Source: Sipunculus nudus (taxonomy: Eukaryota; Annelida; Sipuncula; Golfingiida; Sipunculidae). Taken from it: 64,000 nt of DNA. Below are positions 46,941-59,655 of this stretch, in pieces (positions within the stretch are counted from its first letter, which is position 1; each line of letters begins with the position of its first letter). The stretch spans positions 68,831,916 through 68,895,915 of the forward strand of contig CM049315.1 in assembly GCA_026874595.1 (NCBI GenBank). Direction: 5' to 3'. Made by a program: the position numbers and the translations under genes. A model generated the notes under the pieces. It had not been told where the DNA came from. It made no database searches and saw only the letters and a list, made by a program, of their open reading frames with translations.

Positions 46941-47790
46941 TTACATAAAAAGTGTATTATAATGATCCATGAACACGCACCGGGTTATCCACCGGCCGAG
47001 TCGCATAGTAGTGTCAGGGTTAGTATTATTGTCTATAGCGACCGTGGCACCGGTAGGACGGAAGGTTTTGTCACTGTACCGACCACCATCCAGCCCAGCC
47101 ATCTGAATGGCTTCATTCAATATTTGTGTCACAGTGCCTGCCTGAATTGGGCAAAACGGCTGTGATAATGTAGGAAACAGTGGCATCTCAGGATCACGTC
47201 TCTGATCCATAGTACGCCTGATGTAACATCGAAGTGTCAATTTTATTCAGGTCAGCAGCAGGCAAGTTCACCACAAAAACCAGATCGGGAAGTATCATTT
47301 TGGTACCGTGGAAAGTGATATCCGCACCGCCATCACGCCGGAATTACACCTGATACACCGAAAATACCCGTTGGCACAAAGTAATATGCATCCTGTTGTA
47401 TATCATGCTCTTCGTGGCTATATCGGATGGTTTGAGCATTAAGTAAGAGCTAATAAAACGATGACTGTGTCGCAACCTCTTGAGATCCAGTTCCGTATTC
47501 TCGGGCCAGCTAATAAACAAATCTCTGAATGGTTTCACTGTCATGACGACCGACCTTTTTATCATGTCAGCGGTTCCGGATTTGACCAATGCCGTCACCA
47601 TATGACCAGTGTCCGCACAATGGACAGGGTTATCACGAGCAAGACCCTGATATAAAAGTGACAAAGATGCTAGCGTCGCCTTTAACTGAGAATTTGGCCT
47701 TACTGAAGAATCAGCAACCGCACATAAAAAACTTGCAATATCTCCAGAGTGAGCTGGTGGGAAAACAATGTCATTTTCAGCACAAAACAC
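46941..47790 (-). pseudogene. DIRS/Ngaro-type tyrosine recombinase fragment
   Basis: Two minus-strand frames. The upstream one (47790-47344) has the core-binding part with RSVVMTVKPFRDLF, WPENTELDLKRLRH and YLMLKPSDIATKS. The downstream one (47240-46941) has the catalytic end FRPTGATVAIDNN, MRLGRW and DHYN. About 100 bp between them is in another frame, so the gene is frameshifted. In place of the usual His/Leu before GAT there is Thr. This matches the tyrosine recombinase of DIRS-like retrotransposons; no associated RT was found. Confidence 0.7.
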
Positions 47791-50700
47791 AACATTTCGA
47801 TTTGTCTATTATAGAGCGCAACTGTAGAAGGAGCCCATGCCTTGATATACTACACAGCAGCGCGTTCGTTCCAGTTCACTTCTGCTGTGAGAATCAACAG
47901 TTTTACAGCATATGCTCTATTACTGCTCCATCTCAGTATATTTGCAGCAGATATACTGAAAATCTGCTCTCCTGAAATAACCGTCAAGACAGACGCAACA
48001 ACTTCTGCTATATCTCGTTCTGCTGCCTCCAGATGTACCAGACTGGACCAGAACGCGGATTTGCACCAGATGCTCACACACTGCTGCTTTGAGACATATG
48101 ATATTTTCTTAAGTTCGGAGAGCAGATCTGGAGCATATAGTGATTCACTGCTGCTCTTACATAGACAATCTACAGTGCAATTAAATTAATTCTTTACAAG
48201 TTGGGACAGCATATTTCGAGCAAACCCGTACGCTGAAGGATTGCTGAAATGAACCACGATAATTAGGGCCTACTTGGCCCTGCCCCCCTCCCCTAAGTCC
48301 CGAACACCTTTTCCTAATCGCCCTATTTTACTATTTTAGTAAAGATAATGGCCCAGTATAACGACAATCAGGGTTTAAATTTTGTATTATTTTGGCTGAC
48401 ACAGGGACACAATCATAAGACCTTTTCCTCGATTGCTGAATAAAGATTGAGAGATTGAAAACATTATATTTACAGTTTGAGTTAGGCATTGTTAGGCAGA
48501 AAAAATAGATCCAGTATTCCGGTGTAATTGTGCTGAGCAGAGGGGTCCATTGCTGCCCCGGTTAATGCCACTTGACTTCAACTCCTGTGTTTGGATACAT
48601 GATACACATCAACACTGCCTCATCTCGAACTTGACTAACCTATAAACCGTGGCCCATGCTGTTTAAAACAAAGCCGAGGCTGGTACCGGTAACAGGAAAG
48701 GAGGACATATTGTCAACCAAGGCAAACGAAAATGTAAGTTCTCCACTTTCTTAGCATGTCTGATAGTATCGTATTTAGGTAGATCTTTAATTGTAAATAT
48801 TTTATTTCTGATGGGCTGGTTAACATGTTCTGGAGATCTGTAAAACAGTAAATCTGATGGTCGAACTCTGATGGTCTGCCTAGACGCTTCTCTTGTGCAT
48901 GCTCAAGTAGGACATTTTGAAATCGGGAAGGGGGCGGGGGAGTTGTGGGGGAAGGAAACAGATTATAGCGTTAATAAGAGAAAAGGGCCACGGGCTTGAG
49001 TTCCAAACATAATTCAAATTCAAGGTTTGATTAAAAGCCTCTGATCTGAATTTTACAATCTCCCAATTAAAAAACAATTCTTCATTTCTGTTTGCAAGAC
49101 ACTAAAAACCTGGCTTAGGCTTAGGGCCAGACATTTAAAAGTTTACAGTCATGCTTTCTATTCTCTGTCTCATGAGTTTAAGGGGACAAAGTTGTTCAGA
49201 GCAAACTGTAATTCTGGCCATTAAGGCAATGTTTTTTTTCTGAATTTGTGTCCACCTACAAACAAGAAGGAAAATAATATCCTGTTTAAACAAATCTTTT
49301 GTGTGCAATACCAATCTCTCTCATTTTCAAAATTAGATATTTCTTACCGGGGTTGTTGAATAAAGAAATTGGATTTTAAATCACATTTTTAATTAAGATG
49401 GATTTTTGATTTTTTAAATTAAAAATTATGGTCATACTTTACTGAATGTAAACTATATTTAGACTGCTTTTAGACCAATGATAGTAGTCAAGCACACCTT
49501 TGAACATTGTGTATTGTAATATTTGACAGAATATTCCACTAAAGAAAGGCTTTTAGCTCAGCTGACTATAAGTCATCTGAGCTATAGTCATGGTCCTTTG
49601 TCCGTTGTCCATTCGGCTGGCAGGCCGTTAACAGGGTACGTTTTGAAACCATTGGACCAACGAATCCAAATATTGCATACAGGTAAATGTACCCAAATAT
49701 CTCCTTCCATACCAAAATTTGGGTCACTAGGTCTTTGTTTCACAAAGATATTAAGGAAAAAGCTCAATTTTTCATTAAAAACCCATTGTTGCACTTCAAG
49801 ACTGCCTAATGTCAACACTACTGATCTTTTTTTATCAGTTTTAATACACATATTTTTCTATACATTTGCTACGTACATGCCAGAAATTAGGTCAGTATTG
49901 CGTACATTCTTTATGTTATCGGCCCAAACAAAACGCACTTTGTAAAAAAATTAGGAAATATGTTTACCTATTGAACATGAGAATTGCTGAAGCTAGAGAC
50001 TTTTTTCAGTGGTGCAACTATTTACCGGTAATAAAGATTCCACTCACTGATAGCTTGAACTGCTGTTTTAATCATTTTTTAGGCTTTCCCTTTATGCATG
50101 ACAGTGGAAAACCTGGCTGGGAGAATGAAAAATATATTGATGTTGATCCTCATCTACCCAGAGGGAAGAAAAAGAATAAGCTTATATTAACTGTATATAA
50201 TTAATAAAATTCTGTTATACACATTGAAAGGTATGTGTTTTTCATTTCTTTTGAAATTGGCGTAAAAGAGAATGCTGCTAAGTGGGCCCTCATATAAAAA
50301 CACTAATAAGAAGATGGAAGGGCAATGTGGAGTGAACATCAATAAACACGGGTCTGCTCCAGGGGAGCACTGCTCGAGGAAAGCACAGATGATTGCTCCA
50401 GGAGAGCACTGCTGTACGAGAGCACTGCTCCAGCAGAGCACATGTCTGTGCCAGGAGAGCATACTGCTCAGGTTCTGCCAAAGTTCTGCTCAATATCTGC
50501 TTCTGATATGCAAATAGGCCTGCTCCATTGAGCACTAATTTAGATAATTGGAACCGCTCAATTTGTGCTGAAACCGCTGCTGAAAATCTGCTGCGCAATA
50601 CCTGGTATATGCATGGTAAGTGTGTAGCAGACTTTCAGCATGTGATCCATAGGTCTTGGAGTACATAAACAGCATATGCTGTAACTGTGCTGAATAACTG

Positions 50701-50970
50701 ATGCAGATCTGCTGGAAACACTGCTCTGGCTATCTACATAAAAACTGCTTCAAATATGCTGCAAAACTGCTGAATTTTGGTAGGGGTAGGCATGAGCCTT
50801 GATACATTTGCCCTGTAGAGAGTAATCACAAGAGCACAAACCCACGCACTTGGTGACTGCTTTTAGGGTTCTCGCTTTTGATTTATGTTGTCAAAACTTA
50901 CTTTTACAGTTTGGATATTTTAGATACTCTAATTTGCCTGAGACAATATGCCGCTGCGTATTATATATAT
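47791..50970. other. no gene seen; CTGCT-rich repeats and dispersed repeat debris
   Basis: Two CTGCTC-rich stretches (about 47870-48180 and 50330-50800), in which words such as GAGCACTGCT and TCTGCTG recur irregularly, look like copies of one dispersed repeat. The piece at about 49540-50200 starts with a GCTCAGCTGACTATAAGTCATCTGAGCTATAG-like palindrome. No domain recognised in the longer open frames (for example 49523-49945). Confidence 0.4.
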
Positions 50971-51755
50971 ATTAGTCTTGTATATAGTTAATGTTTGTCT
51001 TTACACTTACTTATGCTTTTGGGCTCAATGTATGTATGTCTGGTTAAAAGTGTCCAAGCTGAAATAATTCTGGGCAAGGTTCGACCTGGAGTCTGGCCTT
51101 GACACACACAATCAGACAGACAAATGGGGGGGGGGGGGGAGGGGGGTGTCAATAAAAACCATTTGTCAATGATTGACGGTTAAAATGGAATGTTATGTGC
51201 CAGTCGACTCGACAGTCCCCAATCAATGATTCTACACACAGATGACTAGGGGCTAGCAAATAAGTCACATTTTCCAAACGAACGTCAAGATAAGCAATTC
51301 ACGTGAACCGACTGTAGCTTTATAATCAGGAGTATAAGGTAGGGCATATTTGATTGTTTACAAGTTCAATAAAGTATGGCATGCGCATAATATATGAGTA
51401 ACAATAGAGTCATTTATATCTGTCTGTGGTTGACGTGCAGCCTCTCAGGCCGATAGGTGTTTGTAATAATGTTGTGTATTGATATAAATGCTTATTTTAT
51501 TTTAAATGTAACTTCCAGAGATAACCCATAATGCACGCATCGATACATAATCGATAGTAAACTAACGGTCCATTTGCAGAGTCAGCGAAACACCTATCCT
51601 TAATGACAGACATTCAGGGTTAGTGCGGTTCCCATCGAAGGAATGTGTACAGTTGTTTTTCGCGATGATTGAATCATTTATGACCTTAGGTCAACTGATC
51701 GTCTTCTTTTTTATTCTATGTGTTAATACGTTGAGTGGATGTCTCGTCAACATCT

Positions 51756-52983
51756 AGCGTCATATCGACCCTCTGGCATTACGACCAGATTACTAGGGCC
51801 AGAGTGTCATTACATCTATGTCTGAGGAACGCGTTAATGAAGATGCAAATATTTCGTCATTTCTGACAATGTTTCATGGCCTACAGGTAAACTGTCAATC
51901 AACATAAACCAGACCAATCGTTAGCATTTTTTGTGTACTTTCAAATAATACCAAACATGACCGAGAAAAGTTCCGTTTTAACCCAGCACATTGGTAACCC
52001 TTTGGCATGTTTGTTGAATTTATGAGCGCATGAACACAAGCATGGCTCGCACGGGTTTCAGGACGCAGGCAGCTTGCAGGTGATACAGGAAATGACCCGT
52101 GTCCATGGAGACGGTGTTTCAGTTTGGGTTGTGAGCTCACATGTATACTATTGTGTAAATTCATTATTTTTAGCATAATATTGAGATTATGGGCCGTTTA
52201 CCACGATATGAATGCAACCTGATGCAAGACCACTGCGATACATTCTTAGATATAACTTGTATCTCGACTCGGGTAGGCTTAAGGCCGTGTCACACAGCCG
52301 TTGACGCATAAATTGCACATAATGTACGCATAAAATTGAAAAATCTGGATTTATACGCGGACATACGTGGAAAAAATAGAAATGTTGGGAGTTATGCATG
52401 AAATTATGACAGATGAATCACGCAAGAACGACGCATAAACTACGCAAGAAATACGAATAAACTGCGTAAAATTACGCATATCCATGGAAAAGCCAAATTC
52501 CTACATAATTCCCACGGATGAAACACAATCACGAAGGAACTGCGTATGATCCACGCATGATTTACGCAAAGCACGAATGAATAGCGCATGCTCCGCGTAT
52601 AGATCGCGTATGTATCACGCATATGCGCGTATGAATTACGCATTATTTGCGTAAGAACTGCGTATAACCTAGGTAAATTACGCATAGATCCCGTAAATCC
52701 AAAAAGAGGAAACATTTTGTGCAGCTCAAAACGGTTTTCGCGTATGTCCGCGTATGCCCGTGTCCGCGTATGCCTACCCCGCCCCCCACTCGCTGCGCAT
52801 AGCGACGAATGAAATGCGCATGAAAAACTTATGAATTACGTATATCGCGCATGAATTGCGTATCTCGGCGTATGCCTCATATTTTATGCGTAGTTTATGC
52901 GCAATTTATCCGTAAGTGCTGTGTGACACTGCCATTACCAGCCAAATTATCCGATATCCTACTGAGTCGGGTTGTCACGGCTA
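51756..52983. mobile_element. insertion in exon 1 of copy C
   Basis: About 1.23 kb bounded by the 10-bp direct repeat GTCAACATCT (51746-51755 and 52984-52993). The left part (51820-52160) resembles 58020-58310. The right part is the palindromic element at 52250-52972. It may be one composite insertion or two nested events. Confidence 0.6.
52250..52972. mobile_element. palindromic MITE-like element rich in ACGCAT words
   Basis: The left arm reads CGACTCGGGTAGGC, then GTGTCACACAGC and GCATAAATTGCAC. The right arm on the other strand reads CGACTCAGTAGGAT, then GTGTCACACAGC and GGATAAATTGCGC. The interior is filled with about forty ACGCAT/GCGTAT/ATGCGT-type words in both orientations, so the whole element could fold on itself. 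No protein is encoded. Confidence 0.65.
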
Positions 52984-55883
52984 GTCAACATCTCCAGAGA
53001 AAGCTTTCGAAGGGAATTAGTAAAACTGCCTTCTGTGGCTGTGTTAACGACGGCAGGAAAAAATGAACATGTGCTTGGCTGCTTGCGGCGGAAGTGCTTG
53101 GTGTTCAGGAGGAGAGTACCATCAGCATTCAAACACCTGCAAACTTTTTAGAGTTTACCGTCAACATAGATGGTGGGGCGGTGAGGATATATGTCAAAGT
53201 AAGTGTGTGTCTGCTGTTGTGTGTTTGCAGCTGAAAGACAGATAATCAAAATATTCTTTTCACAAGGTTCCTATGAATAAAAAAGTAGAAAGTCTTTGCC
53301 ATTATGGTTTAAATACTAAACAAAGATGAAACATTTTAAACTTCAATAAACACAAATTATATTCTAGACTATATTCCTCGATACCTATAGAATATGTCTT
53401 CAGCACATACTTATTTTTTAACTTTTTTTTGCAGCTGAAGTCGAAACCAAGTGAGAAAGGTATGTCTACACATTCTCAAACAGAACAATTGCATTCTTTT
53501 TTCTATGTAAACAATACAGTAAATCCTCATCCGACTTTCACGCTGGTGGCTCGATCTCGTTACTTGGACAACCACTATTCTGTCCCTGGAGCAAATATGA
53601 CATCCAAACAGCTACCTTGATTACGCTTGTCAGGATGGCCCTCCAACCATGTTATTTGTGTTGATATGGCTGAATTGGTCTATATATTAAACCACTAAGT
53701 TGTTTGTGTTGACATTTCGCCTGTTGATGTCTATAAAAGCTTCATCAGAGTGCTATATGTCTCCGCTAGGTGGAGTTCTTGTGCGAATGTTGTATCACTC
53801 TAGCCGCTCTTACGGAAATTTAGCTTAAAATATTTAATGTCAGATTTTTACAACTCACCAGGTGTTGCCCGTCTGTTAATCATTTTAGCACCTAATTGTG
53901 GGGCCTACCCCTCGGCCCTCGGAACTGACTCCGCCTTTCAGGCAGGTAGTACCGACTTCCGGCCGTATATGCAGCTCCGAATGGGAGGATTTGTAGTGAT
54001 TGGGATGCGTGCCCTTGATCAGACACACGTCATTCAGAGGGTCTCGATAAAAGTAAACAGTCAAAAAACGTACTATAAAGAGAACGGTGTTTATTTGGCA
54101 GGTTACCTGGATGTTACCTTAACACCAAATAAAATGCCATCTGAAGCCGTTTATAATTTAACCGCATTAAATGGTTGATTATATCATATTGTATAATTGC
54201 CTTAAAAGGATTGGATTCTTATGTCACATACCGCAATACTGAGCTTATAATTATTGTAACCGTTTTCATTTCTGCATCACAGGGTCTGGCTTATTACAGA
54301 CACCGGTAATGGGTGAACCAATTCAGCCTTGAATATTTTGAACGCGAGTTCAGTTGGACCACGCACAGCATTGGTGGAATGAAATAGGTGAGAACACTAG
54401 GTGAAATAAGAAGCCCATTCTTAGAGATTTTTCTACTTCTGGGAACATTAATAAGGTAGTATTGACTTTTCCTCGAGTTATAAATGGACAGTAAATTGAT
54501 AAACTACTTTCGCCGGCTGTGGCTAAAATATAGGTCCCTCCTAAAGTGACATCAAACAACCAAGTGATTAGACCTGCCATACACGGTTGATACACAATGC
54601 AAAGAATCCTAGTAATCTGTCCATAGGCCTCGTGACCAGGACAAAAGGCGACACAGCACAACATTATATGTTGTTTGCAGAGTAAATAAATAATCTTAGA
54701 TATACTAGTATGTTTAAAGAAAGTTAAAAGAAGAGAGATACATTAACATTCACATAGGAAAATACTACTCTATTACTCTTAAAATTTTGAATTTGAAAAG
54801 TGTGGCTAATAAACGTTTCGTGAATAACATTCATCGGTCCTTGAGATCGACAATAACTTCAATTAGAATTTGAAGCGAAATTAATGCTTTCAATTCATGC
54901 AATCGTACTTGATATTTGCATATTGCGTAGCCATATATCTTTCGGCACCAAACACTGAAATATCCAAGTTTTAACATTATGTTGCCATTATATATTGAAG
55001 AGCATGGTCAACATATTACGCGTCAAGGCGATCCGGATTTATACAAAATTAAATGATATGTTGTTAACGTGTGAGAGGCTGTAAAAGAATGTGTACCACT
55101 GTCACTGGTTCTGTCGCAGAGGCTTTTAACCATTCGAAGTATTATCTGTTCTTAAAATGACATTAACTGCGGGCATCCTTTTCTTTTAAGGTATTTGATG
55201 GTAACAAAGATGCGACCAGCATAGAAACAGTCACCCTGCCGATTTCCATAGTAACACGTTATCTGCGCGTGAGGGTGGAGTCCTTCAGGAATGTTAATAA
55301 AGTGCGTGAGATAACCTGTGCTAGTTTTGAGCTGAATGGATGCAGACCCTGATTCTGTTGGCTAAACAGAGAAGAACGTAGGTCGACTTTTCCTTAAGAA
55401 GTAAACACCAGCAAAAGACTATATAATTAAATCATTCAGTTTAATATTCTATACTTTTAATGTTTGCTGACGTGTCTTTCGTGTCACGGTATGAATCCCG
55501 CTTATTTTTCAAAAACGTTTTATTAAAAAATATCTTTTTCTAAATTTGTAATATTTTTGCGATTGTAGGTAAAACTTGTATGATAATAATCAATAATTTG
55601 GTTGCATCATTGCTTGATGCCACGAAGTGAAACTTGTCGTTTTGTTTAATCATTTTTTACATAATTCCTGGGTTAAGCTGTATCTTTGTATTTGTTGAGA
55701 GGACAGTCGGGCGCTGGCCAGAGTTATGTGTTGTGAGATAGGCTATTGTTATGTCGAGCGATGTGGCAGCAAGCGTGTATTGTTCTTAGCCGTATTGGTT
55801 TTTAGCGTGCTCATGAATATAGATGAGCTTCCAGGATAGTAGGGTATTTATATAGGGTCGCTTAGTGGTCATTCAGTCTTTGT

Positions 55884-56133
55884 TGTCCAGAAGCCAGCCT
55901 GTCGCCAGATGGGAACAAGTACCGCCAGTCGGGGACTAATGCTGGCAGTCGAGAACCAGTACCGCAAGTTGGGGTTAAGTACCGCCAATCGGCGTCCAGT
56001 GCCGCCTGTCGGGGTCCAGAACCGCGAGTCGGGGACATGTGCCACCAGATGGGGTCCAGTACCGCATGTCGGTGTCCGGTGCCGGCAGTAGGGGTCCAGT
56101 GCCGCCACTCGGTGTCCAGTATTGCCAGTTAAG
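55884..56133. repeat. 20-bp minisatellite
   Basis: About ten to twelve imperfect copies of a unit like GGGGTCCAGTACCGCCAGTC. GC-rich in an AT-rich neighbourhood. Open frames on both strands across it are a by-product of the repeat. Confidence 0.85.
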
Positions 56134-59100
56134 GACGTCAAGATACTGTTTAATCGGACTCTATTTTTAACTAAAGTATTATTTTGTGTGCAACCAGTGT
56201 ATTTCATGTAATTCATAACAGGATGGGAACGCTATCTGGTAGGTTGATTTGAATTTTGTAATTTTTACTATATTCGTTGTTGCTTAGCCACTGTTTCGTG
56301 GTTTGTTGTGTACATGAGTGCCAATACGACGAGTGCGCCATAAAAAAGGACAGCCTTTTTCCTTGGACACTGGTAAGGGAAGCGTTATCGTGTGACCCTG
56401 GACAAGGTTGAAATACTTTAATAGGGATAATCATGTTGTAATAAAAAAAAAATAAAATTATATCCTTAACATAATACTTGTATTTTATAGCTGAAATAGT
56501 GCAAGGAATAATATATTAAACCACATCAGTATTAGTTCCATCAGAGTACGGGGACATACATATTGGTTTAAGGTCCAATTCAAATTTAAATTATTTTTTT
56601 TAAATATTTGCAACGTTTTCTTTAAGGTGTGGCTTCCGATGAACAATTTTTCAAGTCAGACAAAGTGTCGTACATAAAAGCCTGCCCAGTAAGAAGAGCA
56701 ATAGTAGATCTATCAAAGTACAGACATATTTATGTTGGTTTAAGGCCCAATCGAAATTTAAATTTAAGTTCTTAAGTAATGCAGTTATGTACAGTAATAT
56801 TACTTTTCCGTTCGTGATATATATTTTAAATTTTGTTTGGCAAGAATCTGTTGGATTATCTGTTTCCTGTGACAATCAAGAATTTTAACATTGAAGTGGA
56901 GTACAGTATATAACTGGTCTCAGCATTCGCAGATAACCCTGTCATGTCTATAAAATATGTAGTTTAATATCAAAACAAAGTGTTAAGGCGAATCTAGCGA
57001 CAAAACTTCAGGAAGGGTGGGTCTAACAAATGATGAGGCGTGTCTAAAAAAACTTGCTCTATGTCTGTGTTTATCATCTTTATTCAAACATGCTTGCTTA
57101 TAAATGACCATAAGACCGAATGGAAGAAAATGAAACACGTGAAATGTCGTGATATTTGGCCAATGGGCTAGGATCTTTCATAATTCACATCATTGGAAAC
57201 GTTAACATCTCAAAAGAAAGTTCAAGGTGAAAAGCTCCCATGGCAAATGGTGGATGATAAGACTTACTTCCCAATTGTTCAAAAACGTGCTTTCGTTGAG
57301 GTATGCAGTAATGTGCAGCTTATTTCTGAACGACAGACATAGAGTTCTAAGTTTTATTTTATAAACAGCTCCGCAAAGTGACTGTTAATAAGCATGAGGG
57401 AGGTTCCAGAGACTGGTAAAGAACAGGTTCACAATGATGTCAGACTTGCCCACTGTCGTTGTAGAAGATGTTGCATGAAGAGTTAATAAAAATACGTATC
57501 TATGATTGCCTGCATATCTGAATGAAAGTAATCTTACTAACATTTTCCTAATTATTTTTCCTAGCGGACGGTTACAGAGAGGCGAATGATATTTGAACAC
57601 GTGCTTTTCAGGTTAACTGTTACCGTGGTTTCAGTCAATAAAAAAGGACCGGTCAATTGTACCAGTGCAAATGTGCCATCCAATATTAATTTCAAATGAT
57701 TAATTTGAAATGACCCACGCCATATTGCGGAAGACTGTAATGAGAGAAACTATTTTACTTAAAACAATGTGGCCGATACACGTGGGCGTGGCGAACTAAG
57801 TAAAAGCTGAGTCATGCAACTGTCTTTACTCAGGTATGGGTCGCCATATGAAATAACATGTAGCTTATACAAGACCGTACACGAAAATAAAAAGAAGAAA
57901 TGTTTTACAGGCTAAACAATGTTAAATGCATCAGCAAACTTAATATAATAAAAGGATTTTCATACATCGGGTAACTGTTTCTCTTTAATGAATAACCAAT
58001 GCTAAACAGATGAACACCTACTAGCGTCAGAGAGCCGTTAAATCTTCAACGAAGATATTTGACAACGTATCATGGCCTACAAGTATGCTGTACGTGTCTT
58101 CACATTAATCAGACGAATCGTTAGCTGTTTTAGTATAACCTCAAACAACCCCTGCCACGTGCGAGAAAAAAAAACTGTTTTAACTCAGGATATTGGCTAA
58201 TGCCTCTGCATGATTGTTGAATTACTGACCGCATGAATACATACTTGGCGGTACGCGGTGCAGAAAATGACTCGTTACCATAGGTTTGTGTGTTCACATG
58301 TATTCTTTTAGGTTTACTAAGGCGTGTATTCAGGTCTACATCTTTACAGGCAAACTTGGGCAGAACCCTTAACCATCTTAATATTCCAAATCGCGTGACG
58401 CCTCCTTACATCTGTTCTTCGGTTTACAAAATAAATCTACTTGTGATCATGTTGGCGGCGGAATTATGGATATTATTAACCAGACTTTTTTACAAGCTTT
58501 ACCAGCTACTACCACAAATTTATACCAAATCTTGCCGACATTGACTTACCTCTCACCGTTCACACCAGGAATGGTAACTTGTTAAAGTACTTGAAAGGAT
58601 GACACATTATTACATTATTTATAAAGCCTAATACTATAACTTTTTTTTTCCGAAATTTCATCTTTTAAATTTGAAGCGTCAATCATTTACTTCGTGAGAC
58701 TCCCTTTGGTTCGGAAAAAAGCACCAGAGGAGCATACATATGTTGTTTTTTGTCTCTTTTCACTTTTGTGATTGGTCACAAATCATATAGAAATATATAA
58801 GAATGCACGGACAGTTAACGGAACCTGAAACACTATCGAGATTTCATCTCAGGTTCAAGTCACATGCTAATATCGGCAAAAAGTAATTACCGTGGTCCGT
58901 TCATTTTAACTAAGATAATGTCACTAGCATTTGCACACGTTTATAAAAAGGTTTTAAAATGACAGTATAATTATCTACCTTTCAGTTCACAGAGACTGTA
59001 ACTTAGACAACCATTTAAACATCCTACACCTTGACAAAAAAGATAGCTGTCTCAATTGTAATGGCAAGCCAGATTGTTGAAACTGATCTGTGCTACTTAT

Positions 59101-59314
59101 TAATGAAGTACCTGTCAGTCATATCTTCGGCAGATCCTTAATCCTGCTTTCAGCTCGTTGGGCTTTTGCTGTGAATATGTTTATACACAAGCTGGTTGGG
59201 AATACGGCGACTGTGTTTGTGGGAATAGACTGTCGATAATACCATACCGGTGCCATTCGCTGCAACATCTGTGTCACGGAGAGCGCCGTGCATAAAGTTA
59301 ACTCTGTTCTCAAA
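56134..59314. other. no gene seen; upstream of discoidin copy D
   Basis: AT-rich sequence. The segment 58020-58310 resembles 51820-52160 (shared CATGGCCTACA, AACCAGACGAATCGTTAGC-like and GTTTTAAC(T/C)CAG blocks), a dispersed repeat. Any promoter of copy D should lie just before 59315; no clear core element could be named. Confidence 0.4.
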
Positions 59315-59619
59315 ATGTTTGAATCGTCAATAATCATATTCCCCGTTGTCGTCTTATTCCTGATTTTAAGTGAATATACGTTAAGCTGCTGTTGTTCTCC
59401 CATCTTCTCAGAAAACTTTCGAAGAAAAACAGTTTATCTGCAAAATGCGGCTCTAATTTCGACGACAGTTAACAAATTCTGTTGTCTAGCGGCTTGCAGT
59501 AGTAATGATTGGTGTTCCGGTGGAGTCTACCATCGAGATTCAAACATCTGCAAACTGTATCGGAGTTACAGGAACTCGTTTGACGGAACGGAGATAATAT
59601 ATGTTAAAGTAAGTATTAA

Positions 59620-59655
<36 letters not shown>

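Larger units (their letters stand above)
51665..55352 (+). pseudogene. PAN plus F5/8C protein, copy C, pseudogene with interrupted exon 1
   Basis: Exon 1 is split into 51665-51755 (signal peptide MIESFMTLGQLIVFFFILCV) and 52984-53198 by a 1,238-bp insertion flanked by GTCAACATCT. The second part also has a 1-bp insertion near 53060 and a 2-bp deletion near 53150. The microexon is at 53435-53459 (25 nt). Exon 3 (53889-54052, 164 nt) is in frame but 75 nt shorter than in A and D and lacks the WWQVDLG core. Exon 4 (54283-54387) has a TAA at 54307-54309 and ends in TAG. Exon 5 (55191-55352) is intact (VFDGNKDATSIET...ELNGCRP). Not functional as a whole. Confidence 0.8.

Noticed and set aside
49523-49945. 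140-codon plus-strand frame
   Set aside because: Looks like part of a dispersed repeat with a palindromic start; no recognisable domain and an equally open antisense frame.
55869-56216. 115-codon minus-strand frame across the minisatellite
   Set aside because: Arises from a 20-bp repeat; periodic, no domain, opposite frame also open.
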